DNA from: Rhipicephalus microplus
Lineage: Eukaryota; Arthropoda; Arachnida; Ixodida; Ixodidae
DNA: 64,000 bases
Assembly: GCF_043290135.1 (NCBI RefSeq)
Contig: NC_134707.1
Location: 138,261,319 to 138,325,318, forward strand
Direction of reading: 5' to 3'
This document shows positions 43,501 to 56,217 of this stretch, one piece after another. The notes below the pieces were generated by a model. The model was not told the origin of the DNA. It saw only the letters and a list, made by a program, of their open reading frames with translations, and did no database searches. Made by a program: the position numbers and the translations under genes. Position 1 is the first letter of the stretch. Each line of letters opens with the position of its first letter.

Positions 43501-45047
43501 GGAGTTTTTAATAGCGGAGTTTCTAGTTGTGAAGTTTCAAGTTGCGGAGTCTCAAGTTGTGGAGTTTTCACTTGTGGAGTTTTTAGTTGTGGAGTTTCTA
43601 GTTGTTGAGTTTCTAGTTGTGAAGTCTGTAGTTTTGCAGTTTCTAGTTGTGGAGTTTCTGGTTGTGGAGTTTCTAGTTGAGGAGTTTCTAGTTGTGGAGT
43701 TTCTAGTTGTGGGGTTTCAAGTTGTGGAGTTTTTAGTGGTGGACTTTCTAGACATGAAATTTCTTGTAGCTGAGTCTCTGTTTGTGGAGTTTGTAGTTGT
43801 GGAGTCTCTGGTTGTGGAGTTTCTAGTTGCGGAGTATCTAGTTGTGGAGTTTCCAGTTGTGGAGTTTCTAGTTGTGGAATTGCGGAGTCTCTAGTTGTGG
43901 AGTTTCTAGTTGTGGAGTTTCTAGTTGTGGAGTTTCCAGTTTTGGAGTATCTAGTTGTGGAGTTTGAAGTTGTGGAGTTTCTAGTGGCGGAGTTTTTAAT
44001 AGCGGAGTTTATTGTTGTGGAGTTTCAAGTTGCGGAGTCTCAAGTTGTGGAGTTTGCAGTTGTGGAGTTTTTAGTTGTGGAGTTTCTAGATGTTGAGTTT
44101 CTAGTTGTTGAGTTTCTAGTTGTTGAGTTTCAAGTTGTGAAGTCTCTAGTTTTACAGTTTCTGGTTGTGGAGTTTCTCGATATGGAATTTCTAGTTGCCG
44201 AGTCTCTATTTGTGGAGTTTGTTGTTGTGGAGTTTCTAGTTTTGGAGTTTCTAGTTGTGGAGTCTCTAGTTGTGGAGTTTGAAGTTGTGAAGTTTCAAGT
44301 TGTGGAGTTTCTAGTTGTGGAGTCTCTAGTTGCGGAGTTTCTAGTTGCAGAGTTTCTAGTTGTGGAGTTTCTGGTTGTGGAGTTTCTAGTTGAGGAGTTT
44401 CAAGTTGTGGAGTTTCTAGTTGTAGAGTCTCTAGTTGCGGAGTTTCTAGTTGTGAAGTTTCTAGTTGCGGAGTTTCCTGTTTTGGAGTTTCTAGTTGTGG
44501 AGTTTCTAGTTGTAGAGTCTCCTGTTGCGGAGTTTCTAGTTGCGGAGTTTCTAGTTGGGGAGTTTCTAGTTGTGGAGTTTCTAGTTGTGGAGTTTATATT
44601 TGTGCAGTCTCAAGTTGTGGAGTTTAAACTTGTGGAGTTTCAAGTTGTGGAGTCTAATGTTGTGGAGTTTCTAGTTGTAGATTTTCTAGTTCTGAAGTAT
44701 CTAGTTGTGGATTTTCCAGTTGTGGAGTTTCTAGTTGTTGAGTTGCGGAGTCTCTAGTTGTTGAGTTTCTAGTTGCAGAGTCTCTAGTTGTGGAGTTTCA
44801 AGTTGTGGAGTCTCTAGATGTGGAGTTTCTAGTTGTCGAGTTTCCAGTTGTGGAGTATCTAGTATTGGAGTTTCGAGTTGTGGAGTTTGTAGTTGTGGAG
44901 TTTCTAGTTGTGGAGTCCCTAGTTGTGGAGTTTCTAGTTGCGGAGTCTCTAGTTGTGGAGTTTCATGTTGCGGAGTCTCAAGCTGTGGAGTTTCTAGTTG
45001 TTGAGTTTTTAGTTGTGGAGTTTCCAGTTGTTGAGTTTCTAGTTTGA
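40554..45047 (+). repeat. Higher-order block D2 (4.49 kb)
   Basis: Second tandem copy of D1, shorter by 30 bp (two monomers missing at about 43,485). Differences from D1 are few, for example T for A at about 43,213 and G for T at about 43,985. The adjacency and near identity indicate a recent unequal exchange. Confidence 0.82.
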
Positions 45048-48000
45048 AGTCTCTAGTTGTAGATTCTCTAGTTGTGGAGTTTCTAGTTGCGGAATCTCTA
45101 GCTGTGGATTTTCTAGTTGCGTAATTTAAGGTTGTGAGGTTTCAAGTTGTGGAGTTTCTAGTTGTGGAATTTTTAGTTGTGGAGTTTCTAGTTGTGGAGT
45201 CTCTAGTTGTGTAGTTTCTAGCTGCGGAGTTTCTAGTTGCGGAGTTTCTATTTGTGGAGTTTCTAGCTGCGGAGTTTCAAGTTGCGGAGTCTCTGGTTGT
45301 GGAGTTTGTAGTTGCGGAATCTCTAGTTGTGGAGTTTCTAGTTGTGGAGTTTCTACTTGTGGAGTTTCCAGTTGTGGAGTTTTTAGTGGTGGACTTTCTA
45401 GTTGTGGAGTTTCCAGTTGTGGAGTATCTAGTTGTGGAGTTTCCATTTGTGAAGTATCTAGTTGTGGAGTTTCCATTTTTGGGGATCATGTTGTGGAGTT
45501 TGAAGTTGTGGAGTTTCTAGTTGCGGAGTTTTTATTAGCGGAGTTTATTGTTGTGGAGTTTCAAGTTGCGGAGTCTCAAGTTGTGGAGTTTCCAGTTGTG
45601 GAGTTTTTAGTTGTGGAGTTTCTAGTTGTTGAGTTTCTAGTTGTTGAGTTTCTAGTTTTGCAGTTTCTAGCTGTGGAGTTTCTAGATAATGAATTTCTAG
45701 TTGCCGAGTCTGTATTTGTAGAGTTTGAAGTTGTGGAGTTTCTAGTTGTGAAGTTTCTAGTTGTGGAGTCTCTAGTTGCGGAGTTTCTAGTTGCAGAGTT
45801 TCTAGTTGTCGAGTTTCTGGTTGTGGAGTTTCTAGTTGAGGAGTTTCAAGTTGTAGAGTTTCTAGTTGTGGAGTCTCTAGTTGTGGAGTCTCTAGTTGCG
45901 GAGTTTCTAGTTGTGAAGTTTCTAGTTGAGGAGTTTCCAGTTGTGGAGTTTCTAGTTGCGGAGTCTCAAGCTGTGGAGTTTCAAGTTGTGGAGTTTCTAG
46001 TTGTAGAGTCTCAAGTTCTGGAGTTTAAAGTTGTGGAGTTTCAAGTTGTGGAGTCTCTAGTTGTAGAATTTCTAGTTGCAGAGTATCTAGTTGTGGAGTT
46101 TCAGGTTGTGGAGTTACTAGTTGTGAAGTTGCGGAGTCTCTGGTTGTGGAGTTTCTAGTTGTGGAGTTTCTAGTTGTGGAGTTTCTAGTTTTGCAGTCTC
46201 TAGTTGTGTGGTTTCTAGCTGCGGAGTTCTTGTTGCGGCTTTTCTATTTGTGGAGTATCTAGCTGCGGAGTTTCTAGTTGCAGAGTCTCTGATTGTGGAG
46301 TTTCTAGTTGTGGAGTCTCTAGTTGTGGAGTTTCTAGTTGTGGAGTTTCTAGTTTCGAGTTTGCAGTTGTGGAGTTATATTTGTGGACTTTCTAGACATG
46401 AAATTTCTTGTAGCCGAGTCTCTATTTGTGGAGCTTGTAGTTGCGGAGTCTCTAGTTGTTGAGTTTCTAGTTGCAGAGTCTCTAGTTGTGGAGTTTCAAG
46501 TTGTGGAGTCTCTAGTTGTGGAGTTTCTAGTTGTCGAGTTTCCAGTTGTGGAGTATCTAGTATTGGAGTTTCGAGTTGGGGAGTTTGTAGTTTTGGAGTT
46601 TCTAGTTGTTGAGTCCCTTGTTGTGGAGTTTCTAGTTGCGGAGTCTCTAGTTGTGGAGTTTCACGTTGCGGAGTCTCAAGCTGTGGGGTTTCTAGTTGTT
46701 GAGTTTTTAGTTGTGGAGTTTCCAGTTGTTGAATTTCTAGTTTGAAGTCTCTAGTTGTAGATTCTCAAGTTGTGGAGTTTCTAGTTGCGGAATCTCTAGC
46801 TGTGGATTTTCTAATTGCGTAATTTAAGGTTGTGAGGTTTCAAGTTGCGGAGTTTCTAGTTGTGGAATTTTTAGTTGTGGAGTTTCTAGTTGTGGAGTCT
46901 CTAGTTGTGTAGTTTCTAGCTGCGGAGTTTCTAGTTGCGGAGTTTCTATTTGTGGAGTTTCTAGCTGCGGAGTTTCTAGTTGCGGAGGCTCTGGTTGTGG
47001 AGTTTCTAGTTGCGGAATCTCTCGTTGCGGAGTTGCTAGTTGTGGAGTTTCTAGTTGTGGAGTTTCTAGTTGTGGAGTTTCCAGTTGTGAAGTTTTTAGT
47101 GGTGGCCTTTCTAGACACGAAATTTCTTGTAGCTGAGTCTCTATTTGTGGAGTTTGTAGTTGTGGAGTTTCTAGTAGCAGAGTTTCTAGTTGTGGAGTTT
47201 CTAGTTGTGGAGTTTCAAGTTGTGGAGTCTCTAGTTGCGGAGTATCTAGTTGTGAAGTTTCCAGTTGTGAAGTTTCTAGTTGTGGAATTGCGGAGTCTCT
47301 AGTTGTGGAGTTTCTAGTTGTGGAGTTTTTAGTTGTGGAATTGCGGAGTCTCTAGTTGTGGAGTTTCTAGTTGTGGAGTTTCAAGTTGTGGAGTTTCAAG
47401 TTATGGAGTCTCTAGTTGTGGAGTTTATTGTTTCAGAGTACCTAGTTGTGCAGTTTCCAGTTGTGGAGTTTCTAGTTGTGGAGTTGTGAAGTTTCTAGTT
47501 TTGGAGTCTCTAGTTGCGGAGTTTCTAGTTGCAGAGTTTCTAGTTGTGGAGTTTCTAGTTTTGGAGTTTCTAGTAGTAGAGTCTCCTGTTGCGGAGTTTC
47601 TAGTTGCGGAGTTTCTAGTTGAGGAGTTTCCAGTTGTGGAGTTTCTAGTTGCAAAGTCTCTAGTTGTGGAGTTTCAAGTTGTGGAGTCTCTAGATGTGGA
47701 CTTTCTAGTTGTGGAATTTCTAGTTGTGGAGTTTCTAGTTGTGGAGTTTCCAGTTGTGGAGTTATAGTTGTGGACTTTCTAGACATAAAGTTTCTTGTAG
47801 CCGAGTCTTTAATTGTGGAGCTTGTAGTTGTGGAGTCTCTAGTTGTGTAGTTTCTAGCTGCGGAGTTTCTAGTTGCGGAGTTTCTATTTGTGGAGTTTCT
47901 AGCTGCGGAGTTTCTAGTTGCGGAGTCTCTGGTTGTGGAGTTTCTAGTTCCGGAATCTCTAGTTGTGGAGTTTCTAGTTGTGGAGTTTCTAGTTGTGGAG

Positions 48001-50022
48001 TTTCCAGTTGTGGCGTTTCTAGTTGTGGAGTCTCTAGTTGCAGAGTTTCTAATTGTGAAGTTTCTAGTTGTGGAGTTTCTAGTTGTGGAGTTTCTAGTTG
48101 TGGAGTTTCTAGTTGTGGAGTTTCCAGTTGTGGAGTATCTAGTTGTGGAGTTTCCATTTGTGAAGTATCTAGTTGTGGAGTTTCCATTTTTGGAGTATTA
48201 TGTTGTGGAGTTTGAAGTTGTGGAGTTTCTAGTTGCGGAGTTTTTAATAGCGGGGTTTATTGTTGTGGAGTTTCAAGTTGCGGAGTCTCAAGTTGTGGAG
48301 TTTCCAGTTGTGGAGTTTTTAGTTGTGGAGTTTCTAGTTGTTGAGTTTCTAGTTGTTGAGTTTCTAGTTTTGCAGTTTCTAGCTGTGTAGTTTCTAGATA
48401 ATGAATTTCTAGTTGCCGAGTCTGTATTTGTGGAGTTTGAGGTTGTGGAGTTTCTAGTTGTGAAGTTTCTAGTTGTGGAGTCTCTAGTTGCGGAGTTTCT
48501 AGTTACAGAGTTTCTAGTTGTGGAGTTTCTGGTTGTGGAGTTTCTAGTTAAGGAGTTTCAAGTTGTAGAGTTTCTAGTTGTGGAGTCTCTAGTTGTGGAG
48601 TCTCTAGTTGCGGAGTTTCTAGTTGTGAAGTTTCTAGTTGTGGAGTTTCTAGTTGTGGAGTTTCTAGTTTTGGAGTTTCTAGTAGTAGAGTCTCCTGTTG
48701 CGGAGTTTCTAGTTGCGCAGTTTCTAGTTGGGGAGTTTCCAGTTGGGGAGTTTCTAGTTGTGGAGTTTCTAGTTGTGGAGTCTCAAGTTGTGGAGTCTCT
48801 AGACGTGGAGTTTCTAGTTGTGGAATTTCTAGTTGTGGAGTTTCTAGTTGTGGAGTTTCCAGTTGTGGAGTTATAGTTGTGGACTTTCTAGACATAAAAT
48901 TTCTTGTAGCCGAGTCTCTAATTGTGGAGCTTGTAGTTGTGGAGTTTCTAGTTGTTGAGTTTCTAGTTGTGGAGTCACTAGTTGCAGAGTTTCTGGTTGT
49001 GGAGTTTCTAGTTGTGGAGTTTCTGGTTGTGGAGTTTCTAGTTGTGGAGTTTCAAGTTTTGGAGTTTCTAGTTGTGGAGTCTCTAGTTGCGGAGTTTCTA
49101 GTTGCAGAGTTTCTAGTTGTGGAGTTTCTGGTTGTGGAGTTTCTAGTTGAGGAGTTTCAAGTTGTAGAGTTTCTAGTTGTGGAGTCTCTAGTTGCAGAGT
49201 TTCTAGTTGTGAAGTTTCTAGTTGTGGAGTTTCTAGTTGTGGAGTTTCTAGTTTTGGAGTTTCTAGTAGTAGAGTCTCCTGTTGCGGAGTTTCTAGTTGC
49301 GGAGTTTCTAGTTGAGGAGTTTCCAGTTGTGGAGTTTCTAGTTGCAGAGTCTCTAGTTGTGGAGTTTCAAGTTGTGGAGTCTCTAGATGTGGAGTTTCTA
49401 GTTGTGGAGTTTCTAGTTGTGGAGTTTCCAGTTGTGGAGTTATAGTTGTGGACTTTCTAGACATAAAATTTCTTGTAGCCGAGTCTCTAATTGTGGAGCT
49501 TGTAGTTGTGGAGTTTCTAGTTGTTGAGTTTCTAGTTGTGGAGTCACTAGTCGCAGAGTTTCTGGTTGTGGAGTTTCTAGTTGTGGAGTTTCTCGTTGTG
49601 GGGTTTCTGGTTGTGGAGTTTCTAGTTGTGGAGTTTGAAGTTGTGGAGTCTCAAGTTGTGGAGTCTAATGTTGTGGAGTTTCAAGTTGTGGAGTCTCTAG
49701 TTGTGGAGTTTCTAGTTGCAGAGTATCTAGTTGTGGAGTTTCCAGTTGTGGAATTATTAGATGTGGAGTTGCGGAGTCTCTGGTTGTGGAGTTTCTAGTT
49801 GTGGAGTTTCTAGTTGTGGAGTTTCTAGTTGTGGAGTTTCCAGTTGTGGAGTATCTAGTTGTGGAGTTTCCAGTTGTGAAGTATCTAGTTGTGGAGTTTC
49901 TAGTTGTGGAGTATCTAGTTGTGGAGTTTTAGGTTGTGGAGTTTCTAGTTGCGGAGTTTCTAGTTGCGGAGTTTTTAATAGTGGAGTTTCTAGTTGTGAA
50001 GTTTCAAGTTGCGGAGTCTCAA
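44758..50022 (+). repeat. Higher-order block E2
   Basis: Counterpart of E1 at about 21 kb distance, with eight and then nine monomers fewer or more at two places. It contains the 569-bp version of the nested duplication (48,879 and 49,448). Beyond about 50,022 the sequence leaves the E1 pattern. Confidence 0.75.
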
Positions 50023-50079
50023 GTGATGGAGTTTCCAGTTGTGGAGTTCTTAGTTGTGGAGTTTCTAGTTGTTGAGTTT

Positions 50080-51610
50080 CTAGTTGTGAAGTCTCTAGTT
50101 TTGCAGTTTCTAGTTGTGGAGTTTCTAGATAATGAATTTCTAGTTGCCGAGTCTGTATTTGTGGAGTTTGAAGTTGTGGAGTTTCTAGTTGTGGAGTTTC
50201 GAGTTGTGGTGTCTCTAGTTGTGGAGTTTCTAGTTTTTCGAGTTTCCAGTTGTGGAGTATCTAGTAGTAGAGTTTCGAGTTTTGGAGTTTCTAGTTGTGG
50301 AGTTTCTAGTTGTGGAGTCCCTAGTTGTGGAGTTTCTAGTTGCGGAGTTTCTAGTGTTGGAGTTTCAAGTTGCGGAGTCTCAAGCTGGGGAGTTTCTAGT
50401 TGTTGAGTTTTTAGTTGGGGAGTTTCTAGTTGTTGGGTTTCAAGTTTGAAGTCTCTAGTTGTAGATTGTCTAGTTGTGGAGTCTCTAGTTTCGGAGTTTC
50501 TAGTTGAACAGTTTTTTGTTGTGGAGTGTCTAGTTGTAGGGTTTCCAGTTGTGGAGTCTCTAGTTGTGGAGTTTAGAGTTGCCGAGTTTTCAGTTGTGAA
50601 GTATCTAGTAGTGGAGTTTCCAGTTGTGGAGTCCCTAGTTGTGGAGTTTCTAGTTGCGGAGTCTCAAGCTGTGGAGTTTCAAGTTGTGGAGTTTCTAGTT
50701 GTGGAGTCTCAAGTTCTGGAGTTTAAAGTTGTGGAGTTTCAAGTTGTGGAGTCTCTAGTTGTGGAGTTTCTAGTTGCAGAGTATCTAGTTGTGGAGTTTC
50801 CAGTTGTGGAGTTTCTAGTTGTGAAGTTGCGGAGTCTCTGGTTGTGGAGTTTTTAGTTGTGGAGTGTCTAGTTGTGGAGTTTTGAGTTGTGGAGTCTCTA
50901 GTTGTGGAGTTTCTAGTTGTGAAATTTTGAGTTGGGGAGTTTCTAGTTGTGGAGTTTCTAGAGTCGGAATCTCTAGCTGTGGATTTTCTAGTTGCGTAAC
51001 TTAAGGTCGTGAGGTTTCAAGTTGTGGAGTTTCTAGTTGTGGAGTTTCTAGTTGTGGAGTCTCTAGTTGTGTGGTTTCTAGCTGCGGAGTTTCTAGTTGC
51101 GGAGTTTCTATTTGTGGAGTATCTAGCTGCGGAGTTTCTAGTTGCAGAGTCTCTGATTGTTGAGTTTTTAGTTGCGGAGTCTCTAGTTGTGGAGTTTCTA
51201 GTTGTGGAGTTTCTAGTTGTGGAGTTTCCAGTTGTGGAGTTATATTTGTGGACTTTCTAGACATGAAATTTCTTGTAGCCGAGTCTCTATTTGTGGAGCT
51301 TGTAGTTGTGGAGTCTCTAGTTGTTGAGTTTTTAGTTGCAGAGTCTCTAGTTGTGGAGTTTCAAGTTGTGGAGTCTCTAGATGTGGAGTTTCTAGTTGTC
51401 GAGTTTCCAGTTGTGGAGTATCTAGTATTGGAGTTTCGAGTTGTGGAGTTTGTAGTTGTGGAGTTTCTAGTTGTGGAGTCCCTAGTTGTGGAGTTTCTAG
51501 TTGCGGAATCTCTAGCTGTGGAGTTTCACGTTGCGGAGTCTCAAGCTGTGGAGTTTCTAGTTGTTGAGTTTTTAGTTGTGGAGTTTCCAGTTGTTGAGTT
51601 TCTAGTTTGA
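50080..51610 (+). repeat. Higher-order block G1
   Basis: Recurs at about 55,310-56,780 with spacing 5,225 bp (50,252 pairs with 55,477) falling to 5,172 bp (51,009 pairs with 56,181). It contains the phrase AGAGTCGGAATCTCTAGC before the TTAA landmark, which elsewhere is seen only at 53,338 and 56,130. Confidence 0.65.
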
Positions 51611-53721
51611 AGTCTCTAGTTGTAGATTCTCTAGTTGTGGAGTTTCTAGTTGTGGAATCTCTAGCTGTGGATTTTCTAGTTGCGTAATTTAAGGTTGTGA
51701 GGTTTCAAGTTGTGGAGTTTCTAGCAGCGGAATTTTTAGTTGTGGAGTTTCTAATTGTGGAGTCTCTAGTTGTGTAGTTTCTAGCGGCGGAGTTTCTAGT
51801 TGCAGAGTTTCTATTTGTGGAGTTTCTAGCTGCGGAGTTTCTAGTTGCGGAGTCTCTGGTTGTGGAGTTTCTAGTTGCGGAATCTCTAGTTGTGGAGTTT
51901 CTAGTTGTGGAGTTTCTAGTTGTGGAGTTTCCAGTTGTGGAGTTTTTAGTGGTGGACTTTTTAGACATGAAATTTCTTGTAGCTGAGTCTCTATTTCTGG
52001 AGTTTGTAGTTGTGGAGTTTCTAGTTGTGGCGTTTCTAGTTTTGGAGTCTCTAGTTGCAGAGTTTCTAATTGTGGAGTTTCTAGTTGTGGAGTTTCTAGT
52101 TGTGGAGTTTCTAGTTGTGGAGTTTCCATTTGTGGAGTATCTGGTTGTGGAGTTTCCATTTGTGAAGTATCTAGTTGTGGAGTTTTCATTTTTGGAGTAT
52201 CATGTTGTGGAGTTTCTAGTTGCGGAGTTTTTAATAGCAGAGTTTATTGTTGTGGAGTTTAAAGTTGCGGAGTCTCAAGTTGTGGAGTTTCCAGTTGTTG
52301 AGTTTTTAGTTGTGGAGTTTCTAGTTGTTGAGTTTCTAGTTGTTGAGTTTCTAGTTTTGCAGTTTCTAGTTGTGGAGTTTCTAGATAATGAAGTTCTAGT
52401 TGCCGAGTCTGTATTTGTGGAGTTTGAAGTTGTGGAGTTTCTAGTTGTGAAGTTTCTAGATGTGGAGTCTCTAGTTGCGGAGTTTCTAGTTTCAGAGTTT
52501 CTAGTTGTGGAGTTTCTGGTTGTGGAGTTTCTAGTTTTGGAGTTTCTAGTAGTAGAGTCTCCTGTTGCGGAGTTTCTAGTTGGGGAGTTTCCAGTTGTGG
52601 AGTTTCTAGTTGTGGAGTGTCTAGTTGTGGAGTCTCAAGTTGTGGAGTTTCTTGTTGTAGATTTTCTAGTTGTGGAGTATCTAGTTGTGGATTTTCCAGT
52701 TGTGGAGTTTCTAGTTGTTGAGTTGCGGAGTCTCTAGTTGTTGAGATTCTAGTTGCAGAGTCTCTAGTTGTGGAGTTTCAAGTTGTGGAGTCTCTAGATG
52801 TGGAGTTTCTAGTTGTCGAGTTTCCAGTTGTGGAGTATCTAGTAGTAGAGTTTCCAGTTGTGGAGTCCCTAGTTGTGGAGTTTCTAGTTGCGCAGTCTCA
52901 AGCTGCGGAGTTTCAAGTTGTGGAGTTTCTAGTTGTGGAGTCTCAAGTTATGGAGTTTAAAGTTGTGGAGTTTCAAGTTGTGGAGTTTCTAGTTGCAGAG
53001 TATCTAGTTGTGGAGTTTCCAGTTGTGGAGTTTCTAGTTGTGAGGTTGCGGAGTCTCTGGTTGTGGAGATTCTAGTTGTGGAGTTTCTAGTTGTGGAGTT
53101 TTTAGTTGTGGAGTTTCAAGTTGTGGAGTCTCTAGTTGTGGAGTTTCTAGTTGCAGAGTATCTAGTTGTGGATATTCCAGTTGTGGAGTTTCTAGTTGTG
53201 AAGTTGCGGAGTCTCTGGTTGTGGAGTTTTTAGTTGTGGAGTGTCTAGTTGTGGAGTTTCGAGTTCTGGAGTCTCTAGTTGTGGAGTTTCTAGTTGTGAA
53301 ATTTTGAGTTGGGGAGTTTCTAGTTGTGGAGTTTCTAGAGTCGGAATCTCTAGCTGTGGATTTTCAAGTTGCGTAACTTAAGGTCGTGAGGTTTCAAGTT
53401 GTGGAGTTTCTAGTTGTGGAGTTTCTAGTTGTGGAGTTTCTAGTTGCGGAATCTCTAGCTGTGGATTTTCTAGTTGCGTAACTTAAGATCATGAGGTTTC
53501 AAGTTGTGGAGTTTCTAGTTTTCTAGTTGTGGAGTTTCTAGTTGTGGAGTCTCTAGTTGTGTAGTTTCTAGCTGCGGTGTTTTTAGTTCGGAGTTTCTAT
53601 TTGTGGAGTATTTAGCTGCGGAGTTTCTAGTTGCAGAGTCTCTGATTGTGGAGTTTCTAGTTGCAGAGTTTCTAGTTGTAGAGTTTCTAGTTGTGGAGTT
53701 TCCAGTTGTGGAGTTATAGTT

Positions 53722-54985
53722 GTGGACTTTCTAGACATGAAATTTCTTGTAGCCAAGTCTCTATTTGTGGAGCTTGTAGTTGTGGAGTTTCTAGTTGTTG
53801 AGTTTCTAGTTGTGGAGTCACTAGTTGCAGAGTTTCTAGTTGCGGAGTTTCTAGTTGTGGAGTTTCCAGTTGTGGAATTTCTAGTTGTGGAGTTGCGGAG
53901 TCTGGTTGTGGAGTATCTAGTTGTGGAGTTTCCAGTTGTGAAGTATTTAGTTGTGGAGTTTCCAGTTGTGGAGTATCTAGTTGTGGAGTTTTAAGTTGTG
54001 GAGTTTCTAGTTGCGGAGATTCTAGTTGCGGAGTTTTTAATAGCGGAGTTTCTAGTCTTGAAGTTTCAAGTGGCGGAGTCTCAGGTGATGGAGTGTCCAG
54101 TTGTGGAGTTTTTAGTTGTGGAGTTTCAAGTTGTTAGGTTTCTAGTTGTGAAGTCTCTAGTTTTGCAGTTTCTAGTTGTGGAGTTTCTAGATAATGAATT
54201 TCTAGTTGCCGAGTCTGTATTTGTGGAGTTTGAAGTTGTGGAGTTTGTAGTTGTGGAGTTTCTAGTTGTGGAGTCTCTAGTTGCGGAGTTTCTAGTTGCA
54301 GAGTTTCTAGTTGTGGAGTTTCTGGTTGTGGAGTTTCTAGTTGAGGAGTTTCAAGTTGTGGAGTTTCTAGTTGTAGAGTCTCTAGTTGCGGAGTTTCTAG
54401 TTGTGAAGTTTCTAGTTGCGGAGTTTCCTGTTTTGGAGTTTCTAGTTGTGGAGTTTCTAGTTGTAGAGTCTCCTGTTGCGGAGTTTCTAGTTGCGGAGTT
54501 TCTAGTTTGGGAGTGTCTAGTTGTGGAGTTTCTAGTTGTGGAGTTTATATTTGTGCAGTCTCAAGTTGTGGAGTTTAAACTTGTGGAGTTTCAAGTTGTG
54601 GAGTCTAATGTTGCGGAGTTTCTAGTTGTAGATTTTCTAGTTCTGAAGTATCTAGTTGTGGATTTTCCAGTTGTGGAGTTTCTAGTTGTTGAGTTGCGGA
54701 GTCTCTAGTTGTTGAGTTTCTAGTTGCAGAGTCTCTAGTTGTGGAGTTTCAAGTTGTGGAGTCTCTAGATGTGGAGTTTCTAGTTGTCGAGTTTCCAGTT
54801 GTGGAGTATCTAGTATTGGAGTTTCGAGTTGTGGAGTTTGTAGTTGTGGAGTTTCTAGTTGTGGAGTCCCTAGTTGTGGAGTTTCTAGTTGCGGAGTCTC
54901 TAGTTGTGGAGTTTCACGTTGCGGAGTCTCAAGCTGTGGAGTTTCTAGTTGTTGAGTTTTTAGTTGTGGAGTTTCCAGTTGTTGA
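53722..54985 (+). repeat. Higher-order block F1
   Basis: Matches 62,112-63,375 (block F2) at a constant spacing of 8,390 bp. Both share a shortened GCGGAGTCTGGTTGTGG junction and the AATCTAGATAATGAATT-type variant region. F2 has lost one base at about 63,193 (GTGAGTATC for GTGGAGTATC). Confidence 0.72.
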
Positions 54986-56217
54986 GTCTCTAGTTGCAGA
55001 GTTTCTAATTGTGAAGTTTCTAGTTGTGGAGTTTCTAGTTGTGCAGTTTCTAGTTGTGGAGTTTCTAGTTGTGGAGTTTCCAGTTGTGGAGAATCTAGTT
55101 GTGGAGTTTCCATATGTGAAGTATCTAGTTGTGGAGTTTCCATTTTTGGAGTATCATGTTGTGGAGTTTGAAGTTGTGGAGTTTCTAGTTGCGGAGTTTT
55201 TAATAGTGGAGTTTCTAGTTGTGAAGTTTCAAGTTGCGGAGTCTCAAGTGATGGAGTTTCCAGTTGTGGAGTTCTTAGTTGTGGAGTTTCTAGTTGTTGA
55301 GTTTCTAGTTGTGAAGTCTCTAGTTTTGCAGTTTCTAGTTGTGGAGTTTCTAGATAATGAATTTCTAGTTGCCGAGTCTGTATTTGTGGAGTTTGAAGTT
55401 GTGGAGTTTCTAGTTGTGGAGTTTCGAGTTGTGGAGTCTCTAGTTGTGGAGTTTCTAGTTTTTCGAGTTTCCAGTTGTGGAGTATCTAGTAGTAGAGTTT
55501 CGAGTTTTGGAGTTTCTAGTTGTGGAGTTTCTAGTTGTGGAGTCCCTAGTTGTGGAGTTTCTAGTTGCGGAGTTTCTAGTGTTGGAGTTTCAAGTTGCGG
55601 AGTCTCAAGCTGGGGAGTTTCTAGTTGTTGAGTTTTTAGTTGGGGAGTTTCTAGTTGTTGGGTTTCAAGTTTGAAGTCTCTAGTTGTAGATTCTCTAGTT
55701 GTGGAGTCTCTAGTTTAGGAGTTTCTAGTTGAAGAGTTTTTTGTTGTGGAGTGTCTAGTTGTAGGGTTTCCAGTTGTGGAGTCTCTAGTTGTGGAGTTTC
55801 TAGTTGCCGAGTTTCCAGTTGTGAAGTATCTAGTAGTGGAGTTTCCAGTTGTGGAGTCCCTAGTTGTGGAGTTTCTAGTTGCGGAGTCTCAAGCTGTGGA
55901 GTTTCAAGTTGTGGAGTTTCTAGTTGTGGAGTCTCAAGTTCTGGAGTTTAAAGTTGTGGTGTTTCAAGTTGTGGAGTCTCTAGTTGTGGAGTTTCTAGTT
56001 GCAGAGTATCTAGTTGTGGAGTTTCAAGTTGCGGAGTCTCTGGTTGTGGAGTTTTTAGTTGTGGAGTCTCTAGTTGTGGAGTTTCTAGTTGTGAAATTTT
56101 GAGTTGGGGAGTTTCTAGTTGTGGAGTTTCTAGAGTCGGAATCTCTAGCTGTGGATTTTCTAGTTGCGTAACTTAAGGTCGTGAGGTTTCAGGTTGTGGA
56201 GTTTCTAGTTGCGGAGT

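Noticed and set aside
43151..43894. VSSCG Cys-rich repeat protein (toxin-like or keratin-like)
   Set aside because: The regular Cys comes only from TGT in the monomer. The frame is broken often by TGTTGA variants and by register shifts, and it has no signal peptide or unique domain.
48871..49464. A 197-codon minus-strand PQLET repeat frame as a structural protein
   Set aside because: It starts at the landmark CAT, ends at a random monomer variant, has no unique N or C terminus, and overlaps an open frame on the other strand. Wobble-like variation is noted as a finding, but no gene is supported.
51817..52737. A 306-codon open frame of FLVVE repeats as a gene
   Set aside because: Pure satellite translation. 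The variable monomer positions 3, 6 and 12 are second-codon positions in this frame, so almost every variant changes the residue, the reverse of what coding constraint gives.
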